A stretch of 64,000 nt of DNA from Anaspis maculata (lineage: Eukaryota > Arthropoda > Insecta > Coleoptera > Scraptiidae), in NCBI GenBank assembly GCA_949128115.1, contig OX421964.1:31798177-31862176 (forward strand), written 5' to 3'. Below the pieces are notes generated by a model. That model made no database searches. It saw only the letters and a program-made list of their open reading frames with translations, and was not told the origin of the DNA. Shown here piece by piece: positions 13,501 to 24,705 of this stretch (position 1 is the first letter of the stretch; the number at the start of each line of letters is the position of its first letter). The position numbers and the translations under genes are program-made.

Positions 13501-16325
13501 ACAGGTTTTTCAGGTGTTACAAGTTGATAAACGACCATTTTTAAACAAGCGAATATGCCTCATGTGCATGAGGCTCAGTAGCGCACCTCCTTTTTGAAGG
13601 ATTGGTGAACGCAAGATGTTAGTTAAGGTTCTACCGTTATTTGGGCAGAAATTTCCATATAGCGGCCAAAATGGCGTCAGAATCATGAAATTTGGCTTAA
13701 AAATCAAAATGATCGTACTATTAGACAAGGGTAAGTTCCAAGTTTCATTAAAATCGTTCCACTAATAAGAGATTTCAATATGGCGGCCAAGATAACGGCA
13801 GAATAAAACGGCCAGGTATAGGGCAATTGCATGATGTTGGTTCAGCTTGTCGCCACTTGGTGGCTTTGGTTCGGTGGCACAGTGCGCTTGCGCCAGATCC
13901 AGATTATCGATTAGTTTCGTTTGTTTATGTTTTGCAAATTGCAAATAAAAGTCGAACAACGGCCCATCGCTTCAGGGCTTCATTGGTGGGGAACTTGTGG
14001 AATTTCATGCCATTTCTGTTTTGTTGAATTTTGAGAGCGGTGTGGCACACAACATTTATAGGGCATTTTTCAGCGTCGACAATATAGAAAGATGAGAAGA
14101 GAACCGAAAACAGCGGGCAATTGGTGGGGCGAGATAAATGTTAATTTATTCAAGTGCCAAAATCACGCGATTGACAGCTATGACACAGGACTTGGCGATT
14201 TGCAATACCAATTGATGAACCTAAAGTCCCCAGGTGGCAAACGGCGCCGCAAGCGCCCCCTACATGCAATCGCCCTATTATCATTTCAATACAGGGTGTA
14301 TCAAAACTCGCGCCCTCGGGGTTCAGGACAGTTCACGGAAATGCTTGAAAAGTACATACCAGAAAAATGTTATCACTGGAACTGGAAAATCACTATTTGG
14401 GACCAATCACAAAAATGCAAGTGCGAAATCATAGAAACGCAGTGCTATTTGTCAAAGTAATAATAGCATTCATTAAACGATTCCTTGACTAATAAACTGT
14501 TATTACATTATTAGTTATGAACCAGTGAGAAAGCACGAGACAAAATTAACAGATTATGTTGACCTGAGCTTGGTTTACTTTAACTTGGTTCACGTGGCAC
14601 AAAGCGTCAACAATGCACCCTTCACTTTAAAATTTCAAGTGTCGCCATACGGAGTAGCGGATGCTATTATGTGGTCGCTTTTTTTCTTCGTCATTTTTTC
14701 TTAAGCTTTTTTCAGTAGTTGTTTCCGTATCTTCCAAACGGTTTAATGAATCGAGTCCGTTTTTCATTAATCGAATCTTATCTACGTATTGCGGCTCGAC
14801 ACTCCCATTGACTTTAAGAACGATGTGTCGACTGTGAATAATGTGAAACAGCAAGCATGTTGTACATTTTCAAGTTTTTGTCTATTATTTGGGAGAGCTC
14901 TAAAAAAGACCAGTCAGCATCAACTTTGCTATGAATCCGGGAAGCTTTCGAACGGCTCATCCGCCAGTTGTCCGGAATGTGGCTTATCCCCGCATCGGAA
15001 TCTCCGGGTTTGTCGCTTATTCCGAAGTTGAAGTCTCCAGCCAATATCGGAACAATCTTGAAAACAGTAGGCCTAGAAAAATCAACGCATCAGAGGCCTT
15101 CACTATTTTGGCTACGATACTGGAATCACTTTTTACTATTGAAAACACGTGGTGGTATCGAGGGTGCAGAAACCTAGTGAAAACATGATGTGCAAATAAT
15201 TCTTGCATTGTGGTAATTTTTTTAGAGTAAATAACAGCAATACCATAAACGCGTCGAGAAAAGAAATGAAGAAAAAACTTCAGAAATCAAAACAACTGGA
15301 AATAACAAAATTACCTTCTATATTCGTAAATTTATGCTAACAAATATGTTGTCAACAGTTCTGAAATACCTTTGACCATTTTTGAAATATTTTGAAAAAG
15401 ACTGAAAAATCTTCATAATTCAACTTTTTTTTCGAAAAATTACTGAATTTGATTATGCAAGATGCAAGTATAACTTGGTATTTCTACAATAATTACGCAA
15501 GCAGAAATATGCAGTCATGAGACATTTTCCAGGTCTGGTCTGCTAACAGTCAGCTCTTTCAACTTTTTGGGCGCCATCTTGAATCCGCCATCTATGCAAA
15601 AATCAAAACTGTGTATGGTGATTGTCAAGATGTTAATACTCAATCATTCACTCACAAAAAAAAATGGGACGAAGCAATGACTTCTCTCCGGAAAAACGAC
15701 TTTTTAACACTTGGTGGCGATTATCGAAAGTTCCTAAGCTCGGATGTTAGGGGAGTTCCCGTAGGCCATTTATGACAATCAAATGAATGTGTGCACGAAA
15801 TTCCAGCCCTCTACTAATTTTCCAGAAGTAAGACATAATGACTGGACTATTAGGTAACTTCTCACTTTGCACCTTAGCAAAAGATCTAGTCGAAATCGGA
15901 CGCTTTTGGCTGAAGAAAACTACAAACTGCAAAGTGAAAATTTGTCGAGTGGCTTTATGAAATAGGTCTCCGAAAATAGGAATTCGTGAACTCATCCTCA
16001 TAATAGTAATAAAACACATAGGTACCTACAATCATGTGTATTTATTACTTTCCCAGGTTCCAAGAAGATGGGTGAAGAAACGCCACCATCCAGTAGCAGA
16101 GTTTTGAGAAGCAGGAGTATGTCGAATGCTTCATCGACAGCTTCGTCAGTATCAAGTAAGTTTGAATTTTTGTTGTTAACTTTTATTATCACGGTCATTT
16201 CAGATATTTCGCGAACATCTCGAACGTCGATCAGACGGAAAGTAAAGACGCTAGAACTTCCGGAAATCAAAGAGGAAGTCGATGAACCGCATCCCGCTAA
16301 GCGGAAGGCTCGTTCTAAGAAATGA
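1532..16325 (+). CDS. ELYS: ELYS (AHCTF1/MEL-28) nucleoporin, 5' partial, 13 exons visible
   Basis: ELYS binds chromatin and seeds nuclear pore assembly after mitosis by recruiting the Nup107-160 complex. Exons: 1532-1770, 1837-2422, 2476-2666, 4072-4396, 4464-4647, 4745-4852, 5172-5439, 5499-5624, 6029-7042, 7303-7819, 7916-12946, 16057-16155 and 16204-16325. All junctions are GT-AG and keep frame, giving about 2,936 codons. The first three exons encode the C-terminal part of the beta-propeller (EPADDPRAFCYIWA and DLNQWYKAQMP resemble animal ELYS). Exons 4 to 9 encode the alpha-helical ELYS domain (QWEKDEG, PPPSLQALL, WQLDHEDY). The rest is a disordered, charged tail of roughly 2,000 residues, containing a coiled coil, two repeat arrays and basic patches. 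The start of the first listed exon is inferred from the acceptor TATTTTTAG. The N-terminal propeller exons lie off the left edge. The tail is longer than in the fly or human proteins as I recall them. Confidence 0.93.
2754..3218. mobile_element. MITE with perfect 20-bp terminal inverted repeats in an ELYS intron
   Basis: The element begins GGGTCCATGACACTTAACGG at 2754-2773 and ends with its exact reverse complement at 3199-3218. It is 465 bp long and flanked by T-runs on both sides, so a target duplication cannot be told apart from the homopolymer. It lies within the intron between the exons ending at 2666 and starting at 4072. Reading frames inside it look random. It is probably a non-autonomous DNA transposon of unassigned family. 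Confidence 0.85.
3677..3991 (+). pseudogene. Unidentified protein-coding-like fragment inside an ELYS intron
   Basis: An open frame of 104 codons lies in the same intron, and its composition looks like real protein (for example DYFNGRSAFLGKFGGHVLHV and LLLDRILNLAVIKIQESL). It has no good ATG at its start and ends in a stop before the next ELYS exon. It does not match the ELYS segment expected here, because the exons at 2476-2666 and 4072-4396 already join smoothly. I do not recognise the family. It could be a captured or retroposed gene fragment, a nested gene exon, or chance. Confidence 0.35.
8527..9060 (+). repeat. ELYS tail: acidic stretch and long E/Q/R/K coiled coil
   Basis: Within the largest ELYS exon, an acidic stretch (SGSEDSEEEDEETEKENEEA) leads into about 150 residues built of degenerate EEQRRKEQ-type units. 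Leucines are sparse, so this is probably a single charged alpha-helix or a weak coiled coil. The DNA is purine-rich (AAGAGCAAAGACG-type units), and this explains the long antisense open frames here, which are not genes. Slippage or unequal exchange may have enlarged the block. Confidence 0.85.
9960..10960 (+). repeat. ELYS tail: array of degenerate 28-residue (84-bp) repeats
   Basis: About a dozen units of the pattern KPAKQSDDASKTTKES followed by (V/T)DSTNKDEIKG lie in tandem within the largest exon. The clearest neighbours, around 10120-10290, are exactly 28 residues apart. Units drift toward the C-terminal side and mostly keep register at 84 bp. They are lysine- and serine-rich and predicted to be disordered. 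The long antisense open frame opposite this block is a product of the repeat and not a gene. Confidence 0.85.
11940..12500 (+). repeat. ELYS tail: five CxTPxFLKRRxTRAxSAE repeats
   Basis: Five spaced units follow a pattern like DYLGCPTPHFLKRRTTRA then (V/A)SAEP. They occur near 11945, 12040, 12195, 12345 and 12445. Each has a TP dipeptide, a basic FLKRR core, and a serine after TRA. Proline-directed kinase sites (TP) next to a basic patch suggest cell-cycle-regulated DNA or partner binding. That role is inference; only the repetition is seen. Confidence 0.8.
13013..13590. repeat. Dispersed repeat copy in the last large ELYS intron
   Basis: From ACAGGGTGTTTGGTATAAC onward the sequence resembles blocks at about 38560-38970 (same strand) and 40790-41190 (opposite strand). 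Shared landmarks include GTTCAACCAATTTT, GCAAAATTTTGATTAGAGGC and CTCAGTAGCGCACCTCC versus CTCATTAGTACCTCC. The family is unknown and I see no coding potential. The rest of the 12947-16056 intron holds further repeats and one endonuclease-like fragment. Confidence 0.7.
13815..14285. repeat. Imperfect foldback in ELYS intron
   Basis: The left end TATAGGGCAATTGCATG pairs with CATGCAATCGCCCTAT near 14262-14280. Inner matches such as GTGCGCTTGCGCC and GGCGCCGCAAGCGCC extend the pairing. The arms are diverged. A frame of 122 codons at 14092-14460 overlaps the right arm and looks random. Confidence 0.5.
14630..15200 (-). pseudogene. Fragment resembling an endonuclease/exonuclease/phosphatase domain (retroelement or Helentron relic)
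   Basis: On the - strand the frame ending near 14814 contains AGDFNFGIS, the GDFN motif of the EEP nuclease fold used by LINE and some Helitron-like elements. It is followed by WSFLELSQIIDKNLKMYNM, and a further frame continues to 14627 after a break. The coding sequence is shifted and has no start, so it is a dead fragment inside the ELYS intron. No reverse transcriptase or helicase motif is visible nearby. Confidence 0.4.
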
Positions 16326-16351
16326 ATATTTTTAGTTATTATATTTTATAC

Positions 16352-16377
16352 AATAAATCTTCATTTTTGTCAATAAA
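16352..16377 (+). promoter_or_regulatory. ELYS polyadenylation signals (two AATAAA hexamers)
   Basis: AATAAA occurs at 16352-16357 and again at 16372-16377, about 30 and 50 bases after the ELYS stop codon. This supports the TGA at 16323-16325 as the true end of the gene and a very short 3' UTR. Confidence 0.75.
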
Positions 16378-16718
16378 TATTTCATGATTAGGTTTTGCTC
16401 AAGTCGTTATTTAACAATAACAATTTTTATTTTGGTTTACCTATTCATCATCAATAAGCACCATGGCTAGCTTCTCTAAAAATAAAAAAAGGAATTAAAA
16501 AAGCTGCGTAATGCCTGATCAAACAACTTCAGCGTAAATATCCAATCAAAATGTCATTTTATCTGGCGGTGTAATTCCTTTACAAACACAATTTAGTGTG
16601 ATTTACATGTTACTTGTAAAGCTTTGTAATAAAATACCCATGATATTTAGCAGCGGCTTTTTTGACAGGTGTATCAGGAAATTAATCATTCAAATACAGT
16701 CCCACCAGCGAAATCTTT

Positions 16719-19483
16719 ATGATTTATTTCCACCAGTCAGTAGCCCAGTGTCGCCCACCCACACTCAAATGGAATATTATGTCTTGTCGAAATACGCATT
16801 CGTGTCTTCGATTTTTGCTGGTTTTGGCGCAATGTTTCGGCATGTTTCCCGTATCGGGAATCATGCACCAAGACTCCACTCTTTTGAAATTCAGTTTTAA
16901 ATCGAAAAGGACAATTTATTCCATTGTATTTGCTTTGGGTGCAGCTCTCAATGTGGGATGCCAAATTCAGAAAATTGCCACTGCAGATACACTACAATTT
17001 CAGGAGTTCGGTAATAAATACTCCTGATCACTAGTAGGTTCTCCAAGCTTAACTGTTTCATTTTCAGTAACGTTATTGTTTTTCGCTTGTACTCTCTTCA
17101 CGGTGGCAATTTTCATTCATTTGGCTAGAGTTTGGCCTAAGCTCATGGAAGATTGGGCCAAAGTCGATGCAGTCATGGAAGGATACTACGGGTTTCCCAA
17201 CAGTTTGAACAGGAAACTAAAGACAATTTCGGTGCTAGTCATGTTTTCTGCTGCCAGTAAGTTTTTGTGATTTCTCTAATATGTTTGATTTGCATTGAAT
17301 GCCTATACACCTCCCTGGTTTTCAGTTGAACACTGTTTGTTTCTGGTTCACACCGCAGAGTCTAGTAAGGAAGGTGATAGCGCGTTGGAAACCTTGGATA
17401 TTTACTTCCGGGATACCAGATACAGTCATATTTTTAATGTGATTCCTTACAATACTGCTTTGGGATTCGCAGTGCAGGTTATTATAGTGATATGATCCAA
17501 CTGCTACTGTAGCTGTTCAAAAGTGCCTTAAAATTTAGAATAGACCTGTAACCAGTGGTGCCTGCGGTCGTGTCACCCTATACAGTGACGGTACTACATA
17601 GAGGTTCCGTGGGCCGCAACATAAAAGAAGCCCGTAAAAAGTATTTTTTCAGTTTCATGGACAATTTGTTCTGGAGATCTTTCTTCGGGTCCCAGAAGTA
17701 GCGAATGAAAAAAAAACTGGGTTTTCTAAACTGAAATAGAAACAAGGGCCCTCTCGAGAGAATTTGACACACGGCGCTGAGTCTGCTTCCCCTCGAAACT
17801 TTTCTAGAGGGCACGCAGTTTCAAAACTTGAACCAGGGCCTAAGGGCCTCTAGTTACGCCACTGTCCCTATAATCGGAGGGTGGCATAAGACCTTTCACC
17901 CTATCATTCTTGAAATAACCTGTTGGTTAGTATACATTGAAGTAGGTAGAAAAGTTCTGCTTTTTCACTCCTGTGTTGTTGAACTGACGTTACTGGTGGT
18001 TGACACAGTTGTTCGTCATACACTATGAGTACCTACGATGTTTATGAACGAAGGGACAAAGAAGGCTACTCGGGTAGCTAGAGTTTGACAAGTTCATTTT
18101 ATTTGAAGTTCATTAAAGTTTCTACAGGCTGTCTGATTTCTACATGATTCTAGTGGGCTGCGATTCAGGCCGCGATCGGCCGATGACGACCAGAAACACA
18201 GCCCACTCGAATCATGTAGGAATCAGACAGCCTATAGGTAGTTTTTCTTGTAGAAATTAAATTGTTATTTTGTTCTGTTTATCTCTTTATCGGCCAGCAT
18301 TGGCCATCGGCGCTTTTGCCTTTATTCACATATGTGTGCAATACTGAAAAATTGCAAATTGGACAAACACAGACATCCAGACTTCGTCCGGGAATCGAAC
18401 CCGGCGCTCCCGTGGCCACAGACAGTCACACAACCACCCACGCCACGAGGCCGTCTAAATTATTATAGAAACCATTTTTACGGGATTCAGCCATGGACCG
18501 CACAGGTCCATGGATTCAACAGGATAATACTCGGTAAGTAGGTAAAGTATGACTATGAAATGAATTTTCATTTCAGATACTGAACTTGTTCAGTACATTT
18601 GCTTGGAATTTTATGGATCTATTTATTATGGTGATTAGCGTAACGTTGTCGTCTAGAATTAAGCAGATCAATGAGCAAATTTGTTTTCTGGCTGAGAACA
18701 AGGTGGACTGATCTTTTTTTTTGACAAACAGCAATAACATATACTTAATAATTTCAGGTCGTTATTGATTACCACTGGAGAAAAGTCAGAGAAGACTACA
18801 CTAAGCTGAGCCTCTTGTGCACAGTTTTAGACAAAAATATTTCCAACGTTATTCTTTTGTCTTTTTCCAATAATTTATTTGTCATCCTTGTTCAACTTTT
18901 CAACAGCGTACAGTACGTGTCCACTTGGAATATTTTCTCTTTGACTCTGGCTGAAAAATTACCTACTCACCTCTTTATTTAAGAATAATATCAATTTTGC
19001 AGACCAAATCAGTTCACAGCAGTCTCGGATAAAATCTACTTTTCGTATTCATTCTCTTTCCTGCTGATTCGAACCATAGCTGTTGCCCTGTACGGAGCTA
19101 CCATAGATTCTGAGAGTCGAAGGCCAGTTTACGAAGTCTGTGCTCTGCCTCACCGCATTTATAACGTCGAGGTATATTTTCATCTGCTCATTATTCTGTT
19201 TTTTTCCTCAACATTTTTGACGCCGTTTTTCTTTACAGACTATGAGGTTGATGGCACAAGCCAAATATGACTCGTACTCGTTGACTGGACATAATTTATT
19301 CAGAGTTCGCAAGTCGATCATTTTCAGTGTAAGTTTCGAAGCGAACAACTTTTTCCGCTCATCGGATAAGAGATTTTTGTTCAGTTAAAATTGAAGTTTG
19401 ATATACCTACCTCATTAATTTTTTAGATGGCGGGGGCTATTGTGACATACGAGCTAATTTTAATGGAATTTCACAGCTCTTGA
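16719..19483 (+). CDS. Gustatory receptor GR-A, sugar-receptor clade
   Basis: Seven-transmembrane insect gustatory receptor, expected to act as a ligand-gated cation channel for sugars in taste neurons. Exons: 16719-17010, 17068-17256, 17326-17477, 18577-18702, 18758-18912, 19003-19171, 19239-19328 and 19427-19483, in frame throughout, giving 409 residues. A later ATG at 16779 would give 389 and may be the true start. Motifs typical of the clade are AQCFGMFPVSGI near the N-terminus, LARVWPKLMEDWA, SHIFNVIPYNTALGF, WNFMDLFIMVISVTLSSRIK and the terminal AGAIVTYELILMEF. It has two introns that several paralogs lack (after FAVQ and after LFNSV). The 1.1-kb intron 3 holds a hairpin and a SINE-like sequence. 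I see no disabling mutation. Confidence 0.88.
18124..18236. repeat. Short hairpin MITE in a GR-A intron
   Basis: CTACAGGCTGTCTGATTTCTAC at the left pairs with the sequence ending GTAGGAATCAGACAGCCTAT at the right, with a GC-rich loop (GGCCGCGATCGGCC, itself partly self-complementary). The pair can fold into a stem of about 40 bp. It lies within the third intron of GR-A. Confidence 0.75.
18280..18456 (-). mobile_element. tRNA-derived SINE-like sequence
   Basis: Read on the - strand, the segment contains a box-A-like TGGCGTGGGTGGTTGTG and, about 40 bases later, a box-B-like GGTTCGATTCC. These are the spacing and motifs of a tRNA-type RNA polymerase III promoter. There is no complete cloverleaf, so I call it a SINE head and not a tRNA gene. 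It lies inside a GR-A intron in antisense orientation. Confidence 0.6.
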
Positions 19484-20199
19484 TGTTTTACCAAGAACTT
19501 ATTTTGTTGTCTGTAGATGTCGCAAAACAGTGATTTTTAATTTTTTTGTTCATACACGAAAACGACTCAGGCTTCAGATATCTACAAAATCATAAGGTCC
19601 AAACACGGGACGAGTCCACCAAATCATCCTTGTAATAGGACCGAAGTCACGTCGGCGTTATTGGCGGCATCCATAAGAAGGAACTGTTACTTAATCTTAT
19701 GTTATATTATTGGTTCTTAGGTCATGTTATTATTATAACTAACACACTAAATAAATTGAACTTCAACATAACTTGCTCCTGATCACCTGCCAGTAATCAT
19801 ATTATTCACTAGCTTCACATACAAAAAATAAATTATCAAACATGGCAAAACTAATCAAGAACTCTTCAAGAAAAAACTAGATATTTCAAGAAAACGCGGT
19901 TCAAATCGATTCACGCGGTGTAAAAAGTTAGAAATTTGCAGGTCTCCCAATTCATCAGATTTTGATAATTTTACCTCCAAAAATGTATTCAAATTCTCCC
20001 TCAACTTTCATTCGTGGCATGTCTGTACCTAAAATAGATACTTTGTGGGACTTACAGGGCGAAGTTTGCTCTGCAGTTTTTTGAATTTATGGAATGTACA
20101 AGTTTCGTATCGGAAAAATCACCGCCTGACAACAAAAACCATTTGAATAAGCATTTGAAGTTTAATTTTTTTTTTTTATTTTTGATACATGACAGATGG

Positions 20200-20745
20200 A
20201 GCAGAACTACGTACTTGAAACTGTTCTGAATACGGTTTTTCAAGGACTTTCAAATAGTAGCAGCGGTACGCTTTTCGATTCTGCATTTTGTGATACTGAT
20301 ACTGCAATGAAACTTGGCATATGCAAACTACATAAAATTTCAAGTGATTTGACCCGCAGCACTCAAAAATTTGTCCATTAGGGGGCGACTGGGGGCCCCT
20401 CAAAATTTCAAGATGTCAGAACATTTACCATGCACCATTCAGTACCGCCCTATCTGCCGTACAGGACCTGAACAACTTTGTTCTTGACCATCATAACATT
20501 TTTCGTCATATCAGTTCCATTCTTCTTATAGAAAAAAAAATCTTTACCTGGTCAACAAATTACCAACAACAAATGGACAAATTTTTGAGTGCTGCGGGTC
20601 AAATCCTTGAAATTCTACGTAGTTTGCATTATGCCAAATTTCATTGCAGTATCACAAAATGCAGAATCAGGATCATTTTGCTAGCGTACCGCTGCAACTA
20701 AAATGCCATATGGCTAGTCAAGTTCCTTGAGGTATATAGCTCTTG
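20200..20745. repeat. Imperfect palindrome in the GR-A/GR-B spacer
   Basis: The left arm (about 20200-20381) and right arm (about 20571-20742) are reverse complements with scattered differences. A clear matched segment is AAATTTTTGAGTGCTGCGGG on the right against CCCGCAGCACTCAAAAATTT on the left. About 190 bp of spacer separates the arms. The surrounding 19484-20200 stretch shows no gene. Confidence 0.75.
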
Positions 20746-21090
20746 TCATTTTTTTGATAGCGACACTTTGACAAATGGCAGTCAAAAACGAAATCTCACA
20801 TAAAAATGGTTTTTGTTTTTTATGGAACAGGAATTGAAGAGAAGGCAGAGGTATATTTATTATTTGCAACGTTTAGCCGGCGTAACGTGGGCTTCGTCAG
20901 ACTGAAATTTATTTTATAATCAATCTAAAATAATAATCAAGGAAAAATGAGAGAACTTATATTACCAAATGATATAAAAATTGAAAAATTAAATGTGTAC
21001 AAGCTTCACAATAATGAGTGGTGAATTGAAAGTTTCAATGTAACAATGGAAAATAGAACACCCTTACTAGGAAATCGAAAATTATGACTA

Positions 21091-21870
21091 TACAGGTGTC
21101 CCAGCTAAAACAGCCCAGCGCGATTTTCTCAGAAAATATCAAAGCAACAAGAAAAAAGTCTCAATTTGGGGGAAGCCTGACCCTTCAGCTTTCTTTTGAG
21201 GGGGCGCCGATGCTTGTAAATGCTCTAGTTTTCTTGAAAGTGCAGTTTTAATCGGGCGAGCCACAAGAATTCAAAAATTCATGATTGACAAAACAAAATA
21301 ATACATCAGAGGAAGAAAAATCTTTCTCTGGGCTTTCCATAGATGCGTCACCGATGTCTGTACCTGACCCAGTAAGCCAGATATTCTGCTCTACAGCCCA
21401 TCAAACACAATAATAGGAATTCATGACAACGTCAGCGATCACACACTTGTTGAGTTTAACTTCAGCCCGTATTCATTGCTATGGTGAATCCACGTATGGT
21501 AAGTGAAAAAGTCCTAGTAACGACTAGTGTTGAAGTCAACAAGTGTGTGATCGGTGACGTCATGATCCTGATTATTGTGTTTGCTGGACAGGTACAGACA
21601 TCGGCGACACATCATTGAAAAGCCTAAAGGAAGCGGATTTTTTTTCATCTGAAGTATTTTGTTTCGTCGATCATGAATTTTTGAATTCTTGTGACTCGCC
21701 CGATTAAAATTGCATTTTCTTGGAAACTAGAGCAGAGCACCTACAAGCATCGACGCCCCCTCAAAAGAAAGCTAAAAGGTCAGGATTCCCCTCAATTTGG
21801 AAACAATTTTTGTTACCTTGATATTTCCCGAGAAAATCGCGCTGGATTGTTTTAGCTGGGACACCCTGTA
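21091..21870. mobile_element. Foldback element, copy 1 (termini TACAGGTGTCCCAGCTAAA)
   Basis: It starts TACAGGTGTCCCAGCTAAAA and ends TTTTAGCTGGGACACCCTGTA, and the two halves pair along nearly the whole 780 bp around a centre near 21480. A second copy of the family lies at 55164-55984. Small open frames within are mirrored between the arms and are not genes. It is probably a non-autonomous DNA element, possibly assembled from two inverted copies of a shorter unit. Confidence 0.85.
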
Positions 21871-22395
21871 TTGTTACGTATTTCGCGTTTAGGTTCGTTT
21901 ATGATTGAGGCGATCGTTTCAAAACACACTGTCTATCACTGCGTACTACAAGAAATACACGTCAAGAATTACTGCTTGGAAATATCGCTGATTACTACTC
22001 GCTTTCTATCGCTCTCTATCACTTCGAATTCAATACTGCCTCGTAGGCCGAGCATTGGTGCTTTATATGGCTCCGACTATCAACCTCAAATCTTCCATCG
22101 GTCCTCCAGTAATTCCACAGTGACTCGGTATGCGGTTTCTAGGCGACTCCCGAAAAATCCTACACATTTCGCGGGCATTACCAACGTGCTGTAAATCCGG
22201 CACCTCCGCCAAATGGACAGATGTATGCTACTCGGCCGTTGAAATCACCAGGTCAGTTCCACGGACCGAAGCCTACATGTATGTTCTGGAATATACTAGA
22301 GCTTTGCACTTGTACACTGCGATCTAATGGGAAGAGTCTAGGAATATCGCGTGGTGTGCTCCAGAATGCACGCGATAGTCTTGCCGCTCGTAACA
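21871..22395 (-). mobile_element. Solo LTR of the local Ty3/gypsy family
   Basis: It begins TGTTACGTATTTCGCGT and ends GCCGCTCGTAACA. These are the inverted ends of the LTRs found at 33706-33937, 38169-38390 and 48302-48814, so it lies on the - strand. At about 525 bp it matches the full-length LTR at 48302-48814 along its length. No internal retrotransposon sequence adjoins it, consistent with LTR-LTR recombination. It abuts the end of the foldback element at 21870. Confidence 0.85.
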
Positions 22396-22502
22396 ATATG
22401 TTGAATTTAAACTCAATACACAATATTGCGCTTAAGTGGCGCTCCGACACGGATGTCATGCGAACTAAGAAAACGGTGACAAGTTATCATCGCGCATGTT
22501 CA

Positions 22503-22683
22503 GGGCCGCTATTCTTGAATCGTGTGAGAAAAATTCTTGGGAGTAAAATACATTCCGCAGTACACTGATGTAGCGAATGTTGCCTAAAATCGTGGTTTTT
22601 AGGCAACTTTCGCTACAGAAGTGTAGTACGGATCATATAAAACTCCCAGGGACTTTTCTCACACAATTCAAGAATAGCGGCCC
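22503..22683. repeat. 181-bp symmetrical palindrome (hairpin MITE)
   Basis: Its ends are GGGCCGCTATTCTTGAAT and ATTCAAGAATAGCGGCCC, and arms of about 85 bp meet at a short loop near 22593 (TAAAATCGTGGTTTTA). It is close to perfectly paired. It contains no gene. Confidence 0.85.
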
Positions 22684-23159
22684 AGAATTCAACAATGACA
22701 TTGATTTCTGTGTTTGACGTTGACATTTTGTTCAGTTTTATCAGCAACTTGGAAGCCTTCCGATTTAAAATGGATATTCGGCGGTCGAAAAAGTGTGTGC
22801 CACTCAGAGGACTGAGTCACTACAATACAGCACTGATTAAATGAAATATCCCCAGACAATTTCGCGGTTAACTTGAATGTTATGGTTGAAGTGTTCCATG
22901 TTTTTTTATTTCGTAATTTGGGGCATTTGAGAATGATTCCTCACATATGCGCTTTCATGAATAGGTTGCAAGGGTTACACCGATTTTTCTATGTAACCAT
23001 ACTTCTACTTAAAAACAACGCATAATCCATTGAGCTTAGTTTGAGAATCACCTATTTTACAGCGTAACATATGGAAGACTTAGAACGAATCACCTCGTTT
23101 TTTAGCGCATGCGCTAAGCGGTCACGCAATATTGTGTATTGGTTCAACGGCTTGACAGT

Positions 23160-24705
23160 TATCACCTCTGTCACTGTTGAGAAAAACACTTCAAATAGTG
23201 CGGCGCTTAACGCCCAATTTTCAGAAAAACCTTGCATTTTGTGATAAAAACATTAAATTTGGCATATATGCTCTACAGACTCTCCTTCACTATTTACGAG
23301 GCGGACCCACGATGAAACCGCCGTGCAGCTGTCAGAATTGCGATTTGCCTACCTTTCAGGGGCAAAAACTGAAGCCGGTCATCGAGTTGATTCAAAAGTG
23401 ACGTCTGTCAATGCAGTAGACCTTCACAGTAAAACTTCATCACAATAGATGTCAATACTACAAGAGGAAAGAGAATGGGAGGGGATAGTTCCAGCCGGGG
23501 CAAAGATTCTGTTTTTTGTTAATTTCGGACCAAATTAACAAGTTTGGTGTCTTTTCCGAGTAAGTTCCATCTTATTATATTCCAAATAAAGTGTTGTGAT
23601 TGCAATTGGAAAGAAACAATTGTTTTGTTCAAGAAAAAAACATTATAATGTAGGAAAAATCTAAGACTTTCCATTTTGACTTTCATCCTAGTTCAAGACA
23701 TTCGAAATAGAAATCCCTACTTAGTTTACTTTTTCAAAACTTCTTGCACATGGAAACAATGTACGAGACCTGATTTTTATTTTGATAAGGTCGTGAGCCT
23801 CATTTGTTCCAAAAGTCGTAAAAGTAATATGCAATCATTTTCATGTACGAATGGAAGTGTGCGTGCAAAGGTATCGCGGCGATTCTGACAGCTGCACGGC
23901 GGTTCCGTCATGGGTGCACCTCTTATATCGTAAATAAAAGGGCAGTCCATAGGCCATGTATGTCAAGTTTCAGGCTTTTATCACAAACCGCAAGGCTTTG
24001 CACGCACACCTCCATTCGTATATGAAAATTAATCAAATTATTGAATATTACTCTTACGACTTTGGTAACAAATGAGGCTCACGATCTTGTCAAAGTGAAA
24101 ATCAGGTCTCGTACATGGTTTTCATGTGCAGGAAGCTTTGAAGAAGTGAACTAAATAAGGATTATCACTTCGAATGCCTTGAATTGGGATAAAAGTCAAA
24201 ATAAAAAAAGCCTAAGATATTTTCTGAAATTTTTTTTTCAACAAAACAAAATCTTTTTATTTTAAAACTGCAATCACAACATTCAATTTGAAATCAGAAG
24301 ATGTAATTTAGTCGGAAACGACACCAAACTTGTCAATTTGGTCCGAAATTAACAAATAAAAAAATCTGTGCCGCGGCTAGAACTATCCCCTTCCATTCCC
24401 TCTCCTTTTGTGATATTGACGTCTGTTTTGGTGAATTTATACTGTGAAGGTCTACTTCACTGATAAACGTCACTTTTGAATCAGCTTGATAACCGACTTC
24501 AGTTTTTGCCCCTGGAAGGTAGGCAAATGGCAACTCTGACAGCTGCACGGCGGTTCCATCGTGGGTCCGCCTCCTAAATAGTAAAGGACAATCTGTAGAG
24601 CGTATGTGCCAAATTTCATGTTTTCATCACAAAATGCAAGGTGGTTCTTACTAACCGTCGCACTAAAATTACGAGGTTGCTAACTCCTTTGACAGTGACT
24701 TTACT
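23160..24705. repeat. 1.5-kb palindromic element with about 700-bp arms
   Basis: The left arm (about 23160-23872) and right arm (about 23998-24705) are diverged reverse complements. Landmarks are GAAACCGCCGTGCAGCTGTCAG on the left against CTGACAGCTGCACGGCGGTT on the right. The central spacer carries a third GACAGCTGCACGGCGGTTCC copy in the same direction as the right arm. GAATGGAAGTGTGCGTGCAA and its complement close the inner stem. No coding region is evident. The flanking sequence to 25524 shows no gene. Confidence 0.8.

Noticed and set aside
14092..14460. 122-codon frame inside the last large ELYS intron
   Set aside because: It overlaps a foldback arm and a repeat terminus (TACAGGGTG), and the peptide shows no family resemblance.
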